In this document: positions 1 to 8,289 of the stretch, in pieces | How the letters are laid out: each line of letters begins with the position of its first letter | How positions within the stretch are numbered: position 1 is the stretch's first letter | From: Gordonia aichiensis NBRC 108223 | GTDB lineage: Bacteria > Actinomycetota > Actinomycetes > Mycobacteriales > Mycobacteriaceae | Assembly (NCBI RefSeq): GCF_000332975.1 | Contig: NZ_BANR01000004.1 | Location: forward strand, 496,001 to 560,000 | Reading direction: 5' to 3' | Length of the DNA: 64,000 nucleotides | The notes under the pieces: model-generated | Seen by the model: only the letters and a program-made list of their open reading frames with translations | Databases searched by the model: none | Told to the model about the DNA's origin: nothing | Made by a program: the position numbers and the translations under genes

Positions 1-1472
1 ATCCACTCGGGCAGCCGTTGTCGTAGCCGGGTCCGGATCTCGGCGACCGGTGGGGTGCGACAGCCGGGTATCGGCGCCACGTAGGCCACCAACTCGCTGC
101 GCCCCGAGTCGGGATCGGTTCGTGCGATGACCGCGGCTTCGGTCAGATCGCCGTCCGACATGATCGCGCGATGTATCTCCGCGGGCTCGACCAGGTACCC
201 CCTGATCTTCACGGCGTCGTCGACCCTGCCGGTGAGGGTGAGTGTGGCGCCGTCCCACGATCCCCGGTCGCCGGTGCGGAAACTGAGCACGCCGTCGGCA
301 TCACGGGAGAAGCGGCCCTCGTCCGAGGCGGGGTCGAGATAGCCGCGTGCAAGGTAGCGCGACGACACCACGACCCGCCCGTCGTCGGCGATGGTCACCG
401 ACTTGTGCGGTGCGAGAACACCTGCCGGGAGAGGACCTGGCGCTACCGTCTCGCCGACACGCAGGTCGAAGTACGCGATCGCCGACGTCTCCGACGAGCC
501 GACCCAGTTGGTGACCGTGGCCGCAGGCGCGAGGCCCAGAGCAGCCTGGGCGACCTCGGATGTCAGGGCCTCACCCGTGGTGATGATGCGGCGCAACGAC
601 ATCCACGCGGGATGGGCGGTCGCCTCGCGGGCGCTCGTGAGGGCACGCAACAGCGCGGGTGCGAGGAATGCCACCTCCGCGCGGCACTCGGCGAGCGCAT
701 CGAGCACTGTCGACGCCGTGCGGTCACGCGGGTCGACGGCGGTGATGTCCGCACCGTTGATCAGTGATCCGATGAGGACGTTGAGGCCGGCGCCGAAGCT
801 GATCGGCAGGCAGAGGGCTACCCGGCGGCCCGGCGTGATGGAGAATCCCGTCCGCATCAGCTCGGAATCGCACAGCCACATGCCATTCGGATGCAGCACG
901 CCCTTGGGTGCACCCGTCGACCCCGACGTGAACTGGATGCTTGTCACCGCGTCAGTACTGTCGGCGGGGTCGGAGGGGCCTGTGCCCGGTTCCGTGGAAT
1001 CTATCGTCGCGCCAACGGGAGTCGTGATCGCCGCTAGATCAGACACCGGGAGGTCATGGGCCGCGGCCACAGCGCCTGCACCGTCGAGGTGCTCGGCGTC
1101 GGCGATCATGAGATCGGCTGGTCGGCCGTGCGACGTGAGTTCGCCGAGGATCGTCGAGACGCGGTCGGCGGGAAGCTGCGGATCGAGCGCCACGATCGGG
1201 TGCCCGGAGCAGAACACGCCGAGGACGAGCGCGACCGCATCAGGCGAGAGCCCGACCTGCACGACAATGGGATTCGACGTCGCGCCTGTGCGCGTGCCGA
1301 TCGACGCCGCCGCGACGCCCGCGCGGCTGACGAGTTGCTCGTAGGTCATGCTCTGCCCCGCCATCTGGATGGCCGTGCGGTCGGAGAAGCGCTGTGCGGC
1401 GGCGATGATGGCTGCGCGAACGGAACGGGACAGGACGGGGTCGGTGAGGGTGGGGTCGGCGGAAGTGGTCAC
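1..1472 (-). CDS. Adenylation (AMP-forming acid-activating) enzyme, NRPS A-domain-like, partial
   Basis: An open reading frame of about 490 codons runs from GTG at 1472 off the left edge of the window. The translation shows A-domain core motifs in order: the phosphate loop FTSGSTGAPKGV near residue 180, TGDRG near residue 400, and the hinge/A8-like stretch GRVDDAVKIRGYLVEPAEI just after it. The family activates a carboxylic acid as its adenylate and passes it to a thiol (CoA or carrier protein). The start overlaps the stop of the flippase gene (GTGA, 1469-1472), so it is the downstream member of the aldolase-synthase-LLM-flippase operon. By context the substrate could be 3-amino-4-hydroxybenzoate or its acyl partner; this is inference. 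A carrier domain could follow outside the window. Confidence 0.85.
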   Translation of the reverse strand, partial: MTTSADPTLTDPVLSRSVRAAIIAAAQRFSDRTAIQMAGQSMTYEQLVSRAGVAAASIGTRTGATSNPIVVQVGLSPDAVALVLGVFCSGHPIVALDPQLPADRVSTILGELTSHGRPADLMIADAEHLDGAGAVAAAHDLPVSDLAAITTPVGATIDSTEPGTGPSDPADSTDAVTSIQFTSGSTGAPKGVLHPNGMWLCDSELMRTGFSITPGRRVALCLPISFGAGLNVLIGSLINGADITAVDPRDRTASTVLDALAECRAEVAFLAPALLRALTSAREATAHPAWMSLRRIITTGEALTSEVAQAALGLAPAATVTNWVGSSETSAIAYFDLRVGETVAPGPLPAGVLAPHKSVTIADDGRVVVSSRYLARGYLDPASDEGRFSRDADGVLSFRTGDRGSWDGATLTLTGRVDDAVKIRGYLVEPAEIHRAIMSDGDLTEAAVIARTDPDSGRSELVAYVAPIPGCRTPPVAEIRTRLRQRLPEW

Positions 1473-2785
1473 GAGTCGGCTCCGGTGAACGATGCGAGAG
1501 TGGTTCTCGGGTCCAGGGCCTGGCGGATCAGACGAACACCGGGCACGAGAAGGAACAGCACGACGGCGACGTCGGCCAGTAGATAGACGTAGGCGACGCC
1601 GATGATGCCCCAGCGGTCGGCGGCGGCGGCGATGCCACACACGACGACGACGCCGAAGACGACCTGCGTTGCCACAGCGAGCGTGAGTTTGCGCTGCACT
1701 CGTGCGAGGCCGCCGTAGACGACCACGAATGCCACCGTCGGCAGGGTCAGCGCCATCAGTCGGATCAGGTCCGTACCCTCTCGGGCGTACTGCGGCCCCA
1801 TGATCGACAGAATCCACGGTGCGAGTGCGATGAGGAGTACGCATCCGATGACGGCTGCGCCCCCGCAGAGAACAATGAAACGCAGTGTGGTGGCGCGTAG
1901 ATCGACATCGGGTTCGGCAGACGCCGCCACGAACGGTGCGCACGTGGCGTTGAGGAGGATCGCTGCCGTGCTGATGATCAGCCAGCAGACCGAGAAGTAG
2001 GCGTTCATCTCGGTGCCGAGCTGCGCGACGATGACCAGCGGAACGACGAGCGGCACAACGACTCCCACCGCGGTCATCGCCAGCGAACCCGCATAGAAGT
2101 GTGCGATCTCGCCACGTCGGGGCAGTGTGCCGGGACCGGTCATGGCGCGTGCGGTTGGCCGCACGAAGCGCAGCCCGATCCAACACGCGATGATGGCTGC
2201 CGGAATCACCCAGGCGGCCACGATAGCCGAGCCCGACGCGAAGGGGATCAGCGCCAGGACCAGAATCAACTTGATGGTCGACTGCGTGACGTTCTTCAGC
2301 GCGACGGCGCGCGAGCGCCCGAGTCCGATCAACAACTGATCCTGCACGGCGAACACCCCGAGCACCGCGACGAGGACGGGATAGAGCCACGGTTCGGCGG
2401 CAGCGGTGAACAGTGCATCCCGCGGTCCGAGCACGACGAAGCCGATCCCGAACAGCACGGCGGTCGCGATGATGACCGAGCGTCCGATGGTGATGAGACG
2501 GTGTGCTTTCGAGCCGGCGATCGGCAGGAATCGCTCGTACAGACTGCCCAGGCTCAGGTTCGACAGTGTGGCCATCAGCGTCGCGGACGTGATGATCGCC
2601 GACGCCCGGCCGACCTCTGCGGTCGAGTAGCCGCGTGCCGCAATCGTCCAGAACACGAAACCCAAGGCGCCGGTTGCCACGCTCGAGGTCATGACCGCGA
2701 CGATGTTGATACCGACGCCGGTGTTGTCGTCGCGGAAGAGGTTCAGGCCGCGGTGGCTGAGACCACGCTTGTCGGTGGTGGTCAC
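1469..2785 (-). CDS. Wzx/MATE-like polytopic flippase or exporter
   Basis: 438 residues from GTG 2785, with about twelve hydrophobic segments spread over the whole protein. The layout resembles polysaccharide flippases (Wzx/MurJ/MATE fold), which move lipid-linked sugars or amphipathic products across the inner membrane. It overlaps its upstream neighbour (GTGA at 2782-2785) and its downstream neighbour (1469-1472), so it is translationally coupled inside the aminohydroxybenzoate operon. By context it should export the cluster's product or a lipid-linked glycan intermediate. No individual catalytic residue can be cited for this fold, so family assignment rests on topology and on the loose similarity of the N-terminal half. 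Confidence 0.75.
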   Translation of the reverse strand: MTTTDKRGLSHRGLNLFRDDNTGVGINIVAVMTSSVATGALGFVFWTIAARGYSTAEVGRASAIITSATLMATLSNLSLGSLYERFLPIAGSKAHRLITIGRSVIIATAVLFGIGFVVLGPRDALFTAAAEPWLYPVLVAVLGVFAVQDQLLIGLGRSRAVALKNVTQSTIKLILVLALIPFASGSAIVAAWVIPAAIIACWIGLRFVRPTARAMTGPGTLPRRGEIAHFYAGSLAMTAVGVVVPLVVPLVIVAQLGTEMNAYFSVCWLIISTAAILLNATCAPFVAASAEPDVDLRATTLRFIVLCGGAAVIGCVLLIALAPWILSIMGPQYAREGTDLIRLMALTLPTVAFVVVYGGLARVQRKLTLAVATQVVFGVVVVCGIAAAADRWGIIGVAYVYLLADVAVVLFLLVPGVRLIRQALDPRTTLASFTGADS

Positions 2786-3933
2786 CGTGCGATGGCGGCG
2801 TCGAGAGGTTCAGTGCTGCAGTCGGATGCCAGGAGCGGGAGCAGAAGCTCCGCGGTGATCTCGGCTTCGCGCGCCAGTGGCCATCCGGACAGAATCCAGA
2901 TGTCGATGCCCGCTTGTTCGGCGACCGCCGACATCGCCGACGCGACATTGTCGGCGCTGCCGACGAAGTAGGTGCCCGTGCCCTTGCCCGCAATGTCGAA
3001 GGGCGGCTCGGCTGCGGTCCAGGTGGTCAGTCCCGCGGCCATGTTCGGGGCGAACTCCAGTAACTCCCTGCCGGGAATCCGTCCTGCCCGTAGGGCATCG
3101 ATCCGGCCCTGCACCTGTGGGTCCGTACTGGTGATCTCGGCGAGACCGGGGTATCCGAAGCTGCGCAGATTACGATCGGCGGTGGCCAGCACCGTCTCCG
3201 GACGAGTGCGCGCCAACTGCGCGGAGAACCGGTCCCACGCCTCGTCCTCGGTCTCACGGACGATCACGCTTGCGAGCACACCGAACCGCAGTGCTCGGCC
3301 ACGCTCGGCCGCTGCAGTCCGCACCCGATCGAAAAGGGCTGTGAGCGAACCCGGCTCGGACATGAAGGACAGATAGACGTCGAGGACCTCGGCTGCGTGT
3401 GCAATGCCCTCGCTCGACGCCCCAGTGCCCCACACCTCGATGCCGCCAGGCTGTCGGGGTCCGGGGATCGCGGGCTTGTATCGCGTTCCGTACGAGAAGA
3501 ATTCGCCGTCGAAGGCCTCGGTGTCGTCGAGATAGAGACGCTTCACCTGAGTCCAGAATTCGGCGGACATGCGGTAGCGGTCGGCCTTGGACTCGAATCT
3601 TCCGTACCGATGCAGCACCGCGTCGGCACCGTTGACCTGGTTGTAGATCAGGCGCCCACCGGAGTACAGGTCGAACACCTGGGCTTCCTCCGCCATCAAC
3701 ACGGGCGGCTTGACCCCCGGGTACTCGGGAATGAGAAAACGAAGGTGTGCGGTGTCGCCGACGAGTGATATCGCCTCGCGGGCAGTGGTCAGTGCTCCGT
3801 AGTAGCCGAGACGGTCGAGGGTGCGTGCCTGATGGCGCAGAGCCTCGAAGGTCGGGGCGCTACGGTGTTCCGGCTCCCAGGGGACGTCGCCGTCGGTGGG
3901 GTTGATGTACCACAGGACGTCGGGACCACTCAT
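2782..3933 (-). CDS. LLM-class flavin-dependent monooxygenase (SsuD-like)
   Basis: 383 residues. The ATG at 3933 overlaps the stop of the preceding gene (ATGA) and is followed by an SsuD-like start, LWYINPTDGD. The YSGGRLIYNQVNGAD stretch near residue 120 corresponds to the flavin-binding region of alkanesulfonate monooxygenase-type luciferase-family enzymes. These proteins use FMNH2 (supplied by a reductase) and oxygen to hydroxylate or cleave substrates. An open frame continues upstream to 4377, but that part is the opposite-frame shadow of the synthase gene. In this cluster it is a candidate for oxidising the aryl amine or an intermediate; that role is inferred from position only. Confidence 0.85.
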   Translation of the reverse strand: MSGPDVLWYINPTDGDVPWEPEHRSAPTFEALRHQARTLDRLGYYGALTTAREAISLVGDTAHLRFLIPEYPGVKPPVLMAEEAQVFDLYSGGRLIYNQVNGADAVLHRYGRFESKADRYRMSAEFWTQVKRLYLDDTEAFDGEFFSYGTRYKPAIPGPRQPGGIEVWGTGASSEGIAHAAEVLDVYLSFMSEPGSLTALFDRVRTAAAERGRALRFGVLASVIVRETEDEAWDRFSAQLARTRPETVLATADRNLRSFGYPGLAEITSTDPQVQGRIDALRAGRIPGRELLEFAPNMAAGLTTWTAAEPPFDIAGKGTGTYFVGSADNVASAMSAVAEQAGIDIWILSGWPLAREAEITAELLLPLLASDCSTEPLDAAIAR

Positions 3934-5141
3934 CGCTCGTCGCAGAACTCGGTGATCGGCAGTCCCACGTGACGTGATTCGGTGGGCGCGTAGCCGAGCA
4001 GACGGTCGCCGGGCACCAGATCGGTCACGTTGTTCACCGAGCCGCCCGGACCGAGAAGACGAACGTGCCAGTCGTCCTGTGCGATCACATTGATGGTGCG
4101 GCCGTCGGGTGCGGTCGCGCTGACCGAGATCAACGGGCGACGCTCGATCTTGACTCGACCGATGCGCACCTCTCGGACGTCGCCGTTGCTGCGGACGGCC
4201 AGGATCGGTTGCCCGGCAGCCAGTTCGCTGACATATCGGGTGCGATTGTCGGGGACGAGGACATAGGAGTGCACGGCACCGGCGTTCCACCGGAAGGGTC
4301 GGGTCGGCATGTACGGCAGTGGGTGGGTCTCGCTGCAGGAGAGGAACATGCCGGTCGAGAAGGAGCCTATGAGGCACCCCTCGTCCTGATGCAGCAGCGA
4401 GCAGGTGTCGATGCAGGCCCGCTCACCCATACCGATGTGCTCGACCTTCGTGACGGTCAACTCCGTGAGTTCGATGCGCTCGGCTGATGGGCGTATCACC
4501 TGCGCGAGCGTCGAGATGTCGTCGACGCTCGCTGGTGCGAGCAGAAGTCCGTCGGAGCCGTGTTCGAGCACCAGCTTGACGATCTCGGCATCCTCGATGT
4601 CGTTGACGACGGTGACGGTGCGTCCCCCGGAGTTCTCCGCTGCCGCGATCACGATCTCGAGAGGAATCTTGGTGGGATCGGTGAACGTGAGCAGTGTCCA
4701 GGGAGCGCGCCGCACGGTCTCACAGGCGTCACGCAGGGTGTCGGCATCGGAGACCACCACGTGCACAGCTGTTTCCGCCCCCGGCATACCGGTCTTGATC
4801 TGTGCGCCGCTCTCACCATCACCGTGCGCGATCAACACGATGTCGGACGAGATCTGTTCGTCGGAGGTGTCGAATGCCGACCGCTGTGGTGCGTAGACCC
4901 GCCGCACAGTGGGCGGCAGCCCATTGAGGAGCTCGACGTCGTCGGAGACGATCCCGTCGATACGCTGATGGATCGCGGCCTGCACCATGGCGTCGACGCT
5001 CCCCGCGGGTGCTGCACGTAGGTCCACCCAGGCGAAATGCTCACGGGGGGAATCTGTCTGCCGTGCGGCGGGCGACACGTTGTCGGCACTGGCACCGAGT
5101 GGGGTGATGTCGTCGGTCACGATGTCGGTGGTGTTGCTCAT
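3930..5141 (-). CDS. 3-dehydroquinate synthase II family (GriH/AroB'-like), probable 3-amino-4-hydroxybenzoate synthase
   Basis: 403 residues from ATG 5141. The C-terminal two thirds match the archaeal-type 3-dehydroquinate synthase II family: a conserved MGERACIDTCSLL stretch, SFSTGMFLSCSETH, and a C-terminal beta-rich region with GDRLLGYAP. In Streptomyces griseus the homologue GriH converts the aldolase product of GriI into 3-amino-4-hydroxybenzoate. Archaeal members instead make dehydroquinate. Actinobacteria of this kind normally have canonical aroB, and a GriI-like aldolase gene lies 64 bases upstream, so the secondary-metabolite role is favoured. It overlaps the LLM gene by 4 bases. 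The N-terminal 45 residues are a poorly conserved acidic tail. Confidence 0.88.
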   Translation of the reverse strand: MSNTTDIVTDDITPLGASADNVSPAARQTDSPREHFAWVDLRAAPAGSVDAMVQAAIHQRIDGIVSDDVELLNGLPPTVRRVYAPQRSAFDTSDEQISSDIVLIAHGDGESGAQIKTGMPGAETAVHVVVSDADTLRDACETVRRAPWTLLTFTDPTKIPLEIVIAAAENSGGRTVTVVNDIEDAEIVKLVLEHGSDGLLLAPASVDDISTLAQVIRPSAERIELTELTVTKVEHIGMGERACIDTCSLLHQDEGCLIGSFSTGMFLSCSETHPLPYMPTRPFRWNAGAVHSYVLVPDNRTRYVSELAAGQPILAVRSNGDVREVRIGRVKIERRPLISVSATAPDGRTINVIAQDDWHVRLLGPGGSVNNVTDLVPGDRLLGYAPTESRHVGLPITEFCDER

Positions 5142-5205
5142 GGATATCTACCTCGATGGTGAAGGGGAGTGGGTCGCGCCGGGCTCCCTGGGGATCGCTC
5201 GACGC

Positions 5206-6024
5206 TCAGGCCAACTGGAGTGCGCGGGGGTCGTGGTCGTGCAGATGGGCGGCGAGTGCTCCGGCCACCTGCGACGGTTCATCGGCGTCGAAGATCTGAC
5301 GACCGAAACTCAGCCCTGCAACGCGTGATTGGGCGACACGGCAGCCGAGTTCGATCGCGGCGTCGTCGGAGGCGGCGGAGGGCCCGCCGGCCACCAGGAT
5401 CGGCAGCGGACACGAGTCGACGACCTGATCCATCGCCTCGGTGGTTCCCGCGTAATCGAGTTTCACGATGTCGGCCCCGAGGTCGGTGGCGATGGCAGCC
5501 AGGTGCGCCAGCGTCTGCGCCGACGTCGAGACCGGCGAGGTGGTTGCGCCGCGTGCGTACATCATTGCCAGCAGGGGGATTCCGAGACGCTCGCATTCTC
5601 TGGCGACTCTGCCGAGATCGGCGAGTTGGGCGGGTTCGGTATCCGAGGAGACGTTCACGTGGACGCTGACGGCATCGGCACCGAGACCGAGGCATTCGTC
5701 GACGGAACCGACGAGCACCTTGCCGGTGGCGTCCTGAGCGAGGCTGGTGCCTGCCGACAGATGCACGATCAGGCCGAGTCCGGTGAATCGGCGCGGATCG
5801 ATGGTCCTCGCCCTGCCCTTGTGGACGATGAGCGCATCGGCGCCCGACTCTGCGAGCATGGCCGCGGTCTCGTCGGCATGATCTGCGCGGCCGAGCGGGC
5901 CGATGGTGACCGAGTGGTCGATCGGCACGACCAGCGCGCGCCGGGATGGCGACGAGAACAAGCGTGCCATGCGAAGGGCTTTGCCGGACAGAACTTCCCG
6001 TCTTTCCCCACGGCGGTCGTGCAT
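5206..6024 (-). CDS. DhnA-type class I aldolase (GriI/AroA'-like)
   Basis: 272 residues from ATG 6024, chosen because GGAG stands 7-8 bases upstream; an in-frame GTG at 6054 has no ribosome site. It is a TIM-barrel class I aldolase: VVPIDHSV near residue 33 is the typical DhnA/FBP-aldolase strand 1, and DIVKLDY places the Schiff-base lysine at about residue 188. Homologues either make the archaeal aromatic precursor or, as GriI, condense aspartate semialdehyde with dihydroxyacetone phosphate as the first step to 3-amino-4-hydroxybenzoate. It is the promoter-proximal gene of the minus-strand operon and faces an iron box at 6089-6107. Confidence 0.87.
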   Translation of the reverse strand: MHDRRGERREVLSGKALRMARLFSSPSRRALVVPIDHSVTIGPLGRADHADETAAMLAESGADALIVHKGRARTIDPRRFTGLGLIVHLSAGTSLAQDATGKVLVGSVDECLGLGADAVSVHVNVSSDTEPAQLADLGRVARECERLGIPLLAMMYARGATTSPVSTSAQTLAHLAAIATDLGADIVKLDYAGTTEAMDQVVDSCPLPILVAGGPSAASDDAAIELGCRVAQSRVAGLSFGRQIFDADEPSQVAGALAAHLHDHDPRALQLA

Positions 6025-6088
6025 GCTGGTACTCCGATCGTGATGGCAGATCACGTAGGCGGCGGCGGACCACCCCCGGTGATCAAGA

Positions 6089-6107
6089 TGAGGTTAGCCT
6101 ATCCTTT
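6089..6107. promoter_or_regulatory. IdeR/DtxR-type iron box between aldolase operon and NAT gene
   Basis: The 19 bases around AGGTTAGCCTATCCT fit the IdeR consensus TTAGGTTAGGCTAACCTAA at 14 positions, with the central G/C ambiguity counted separately. The box sits between divergent genes, 65 bases from the aldolase ATG and directly before the GTG of the N-acetyltransferase, so it could repress both when iron is plentiful. Confidence 0.75.
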
Positions 6108-6113
6108 GTGTTG
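6100..6113 (+). promoter_or_regulatory. Probable -10 element and leaderless start of the NAT gene
   Basis: TATCCT at 6100-6105 lies inside the iron box and ends 7 bases before the GTG at 6113. No Shine-Dalgarno sequence precedes that GTG. A -10 hexamer at this distance puts the transcription start at or next to the start codon, as in leaderless actinobacterial mRNAs. This is inferred from spacing only. Confidence 0.4.
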
Positions 6114-6922
6114 TGACCAAGCCGAGTGTGAGATTTCCGACCGATGCCTACCTGACGCGCATCGGCGTCGCCCACCGACGGCCGGCGCTCGCCGCGCACG
6201 ATCCCGACGCAGTCGAGGCGCTCGCACGCCAGCAGCATCGGACGATCCCCTTCGAGAACCTCGACATCCACCGCGGGCTCGTGGTGAACGTGGCCGCGGG
6301 TGTCATCGTCGACAAGCTGGTCATCCGACGCCGTGGCGGAATCTGCTATGAACTCAACGGACTGCTGCTGCTCGCGCTCCGCGAGTTCGGGATCGATGCA
6401 CAGGCGATCGGCGCGCAGGTTCGCATCGACGCGGGCCTCGGGTTGCCGCTCGGGCACATGGCGGTCGTGATCGGCCGGGGTAGACGACGTCGACTCGTCG
6501 ACGTGGGGTTCGGTGGTGAGATGGCCACCGCGGATGTCGATCTCGACGACCCGCACACGTGGGAGATCGCCTGTGGTGACGGTGCGTATGTGCTCGACGG
6601 TGTTCCGCGGGACCTCGACGAGTTCGCAGGAATGGCGCGATGGCACAGCACCGATCCCGCGTCGCGGTTCACCGGATCGGTGATCTGCACCCGTGACGAC
6701 GGCGTGCACCGCTACACGCTGACCTCGCGTCGTGAGGAAAGCGGCTATCGACTGGTTACCACGACACCGGACGGCGGTCGGGTCACCGAGTACGTGACGA
6801 TGCGAGACTCGATCATCCTGCTGCGCAGCCTGTTCGGGATCGATCTCGACGAACCTGTTGCAGCCCTGACCGCAGGTACTCATCAGAACCTCCAGGGCGT
6901 CGGGAAAGGGAGCCCGAGGTAG
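6113..6922 (+). CDS. Arylamine N-acetyltransferase homologue (probable N-acyltransferase/amide synthase)
   Basis: 269 residues from GTG 6113. All NAT hallmarks are visible: IPFENLDIH near residue 45, RGGICYELN with catalytic Cys78, LGHMAVVI with His115, and LVDVGFGG with Asp130, completing the Cys-His-Asp triad. NATs move an acyl group from CoA to an aromatic amine. In the platensimycin pathway a NAT homologue joins the aminobenzoate to its acyl partner, and in grixazone producers one acetylates 3-amino-4-hydroxybenzoate. Lying beside GriI/GriH-like genes, this one probably acylates that aryl amine. It is transcribed away from the aldolase operon, and its 3' end overlaps the convergent hydroxylase gene by 40 bases. 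Confidence 0.9.
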   Translation: MTKPSVRFPTDAYLTRIGVAHRRPALAAHDPDAVEALARQQHRTIPFENLDIHRGLVVNVAAGVIVDKLVIRRRGGICYELNGLLLLALREFGIDAQAIGAQVRIDAGLGLPLGHMAVVIGRGRRRRLVDVGFGGEMATADVDLDDPHTWEIACGDGAYVLDGVPRDLDEFAGMARWHSTDPASRFTGSVICTRDDGVHRYTLTSRREESGYRLVTTTPDGGRVTEYVTMRDSIILLRSLFGIDLDEPVAALTAGTHQNLQGVGKGSPR

Positions 6923-8094
6923 ACCTCGCCGAGGGCCCGCTGTTCATCGTCCGACGACGTCCACCGCTGCAGGCGTGCACGGCGGAGCTCCCAGTCGAAC
7001 GGATCGTCGGTGACGCGATGGAGCAGTGACGTCAGATTCCACGAAAATGACTGAGCTTGCCAGATTCTCGGCAGTGCGCGAGCGGTGTAGGCGTCGAGTT
7101 CTTCGCGCTTGCCGGTCGCATAGAACGCGCCGAGAGCGTGGGAGAGCACGCAGGCATCCGACACGGCGAGGTTGAGTCCTTTGGCCCCCGTCGGCGGAAC
7201 GATGTGCGCGGCATCGCCGAGTAGGAACAACGAACCCAGCTGCATGGGCTGTGTCACGACACTGCGCAAGGGGGCCAGGCTGCGATTGATGATCGCACCG
7301 GTTTCCAGGGGCGGGTGGTCGTCGGAGGTACTGCGTCGGGCGAGTTCACTCCAGATCTGATCGTCGCTCCACTCCGTGAGTCGGGTACCGGCTGGAACCT
7401 GCAGGTACTGCCTGCTGAGGCGAGGCCCCCGCATGCTGTGTACCGACAGACCGTCCGGGTGAGCGCAGTACATCCCCTCTTCGGTCACCGGGGTCGAGTG
7501 CGCGAGAATACCCAGCCAGGCGAAAGGATATGTGCGCTGCAAGGTCTCGACATACGGTGCCAGCGTCGCTCGTCCGACGCCGTGGAAGCCATCACAGGCA
7601 GCGATGACATCCGCGTCCACGCGATGCCGTACTCCGTCGACGGAGTACTCGACCGACGGTGTGCTGCCCTCGAAGTCGTGCAGGGACACATCGTCGGCGG
7701 AGAAGACCGGCGCACGGTCGAGGGAACGGAGCCCGTCGATGAGATCGGCGACGATTTCGGCCTGGCCGTACACGTAGGCGTTACGGCCGGTGAGACGGTG
7801 GAAGTCGAGATGGTGAGTCCTACGATCGAGACGGATGTAGAAACCCTTGTGCACCAATGCCTCGCGATGAAGGCGGTCGGCAACTCCGAGCTCGGTGAGT
7901 ACATCGACGGTTGAGTTCTCGATGACGCCGGCGCGGACACGGGACCGCACATGGTCTTCTGTCTGATGTTCGAGGACCAGGGCATCAATGCCCTGGGCGG
8001 CGAGCATGTGTGCCAACGTCAGGCCTGCGGGCCCTGCGCCGATGATCGCGACCTGTGTCCGCGTCGAATCTCGCGATACATCAACTGTTCTCAC
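6883..8094 (-). CDS. PobA-like FAD-dependent aromatic hydroxylase
   Basis: 403 residues from GTG 8094, preceded by GAGG. It has the N-terminal Rossmann dinucleotide motif GAGPAGLTLAHML with a trailing acidic residue near 42. RSRVRAGVIE and YVYGQAEIV are typical of 4-hydroxybenzoate 3-monooxygenase, and GDAAHIVPPTGAKGLN is the second FAD/NADPH fingerprint near residue 290. The length matches PobA (about 390). PobA adds a hydroxyl ortho to the phenol of 4-hydroxybenzoate. In platensimycin and cremeomycin pathways a related enzyme hydroxylates 3-amino-4-hydroxybenzoate, so here it may give an aminodihydroxybenzoate. The product is inferred; a plain protocatechuate route is the alternative. Confidence 0.87.
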   Translation of the reverse strand: MRTVDVSRDSTRTQVAIIGAGPAGLTLAHMLAAQGIDALVLEHQTEDHVRSRVRAGVIENSTVDVLTELGVADRLHREALVHKGFYIRLDRRTHHLDFHRLTGRNAYVYGQAEIVADLIDGLRSLDRAPVFSADDVSLHDFEGSTPSVEYSVDGVRHRVDADVIAACDGFHGVGRATLAPYVETLQRTYPFAWLGILAHSTPVTEEGMYCAHPDGLSVHSMRGPRLSRQYLQVPAGTRLTEWSDDQIWSELARRSTSDDHPPLETGAIINRSLAPLRSVVTQPMQLGSLFLLGDAAHIVPPTGAKGLNLAVSDACVLSHALGAFYATGKREELDAYTARALPRIWQAQSFSWNLTSLLHRVTDDPFDWELRRARLQRWTSSDDEQRALGEVYLGLPFPTPWRF

Positions 8095-8179
8095 GGCATT
8101 CCTCGCCTATTGTGTCGTCCGGCCGAAGGATCGGTTGGCAACTGTGAGGACGGTCGCACCGATCAGATATCTCTGCAGG

Positions 8180-8198
8180 TTTCGTAAGCCTACCCTTA
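8180..8198. promoter_or_regulatory. IdeR-like iron box between hydroxylase and GT2 genes
   Basis: The stretch with core AAGCCTACCCTTA matches TTAGGTTAGGCTAACCTAA at 13 of 19 positions plus the ambiguous centre. It lies about 86 bases before the hydroxylase GTG (8094) and 92 bases before the glycosyltransferase GTG (8290), in the only intergenic space between these divergent genes. The match is weaker than at 15229 but in register with the same consensus. Confidence 0.55.
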
Positions 8199-8289
8199 TC
8201 TAGTACGGTTGGGCGAACCGGGAGACCGGGAGTGCGGTCTGGTGCCGATACCGCGATGACGATGGCAACCTCATACGAAGGGGAGATCG

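Noticed and set aside
391-1344. Long plus-strand frame of 317 codons
   Set aside because: It is the opposite strand of the adenylation gene; the minus-strand translation has adenylate-forming motifs while this one is Arg/Ala/Ser-rich without a domain.
2782-4377. Extended 531-residue version of the LLM monooxygenase
   Set aside because: The first 148 residues are the arginine-rich shadow of the synthase gene; the ATGA overlap at 3930-3933 marks the real start.
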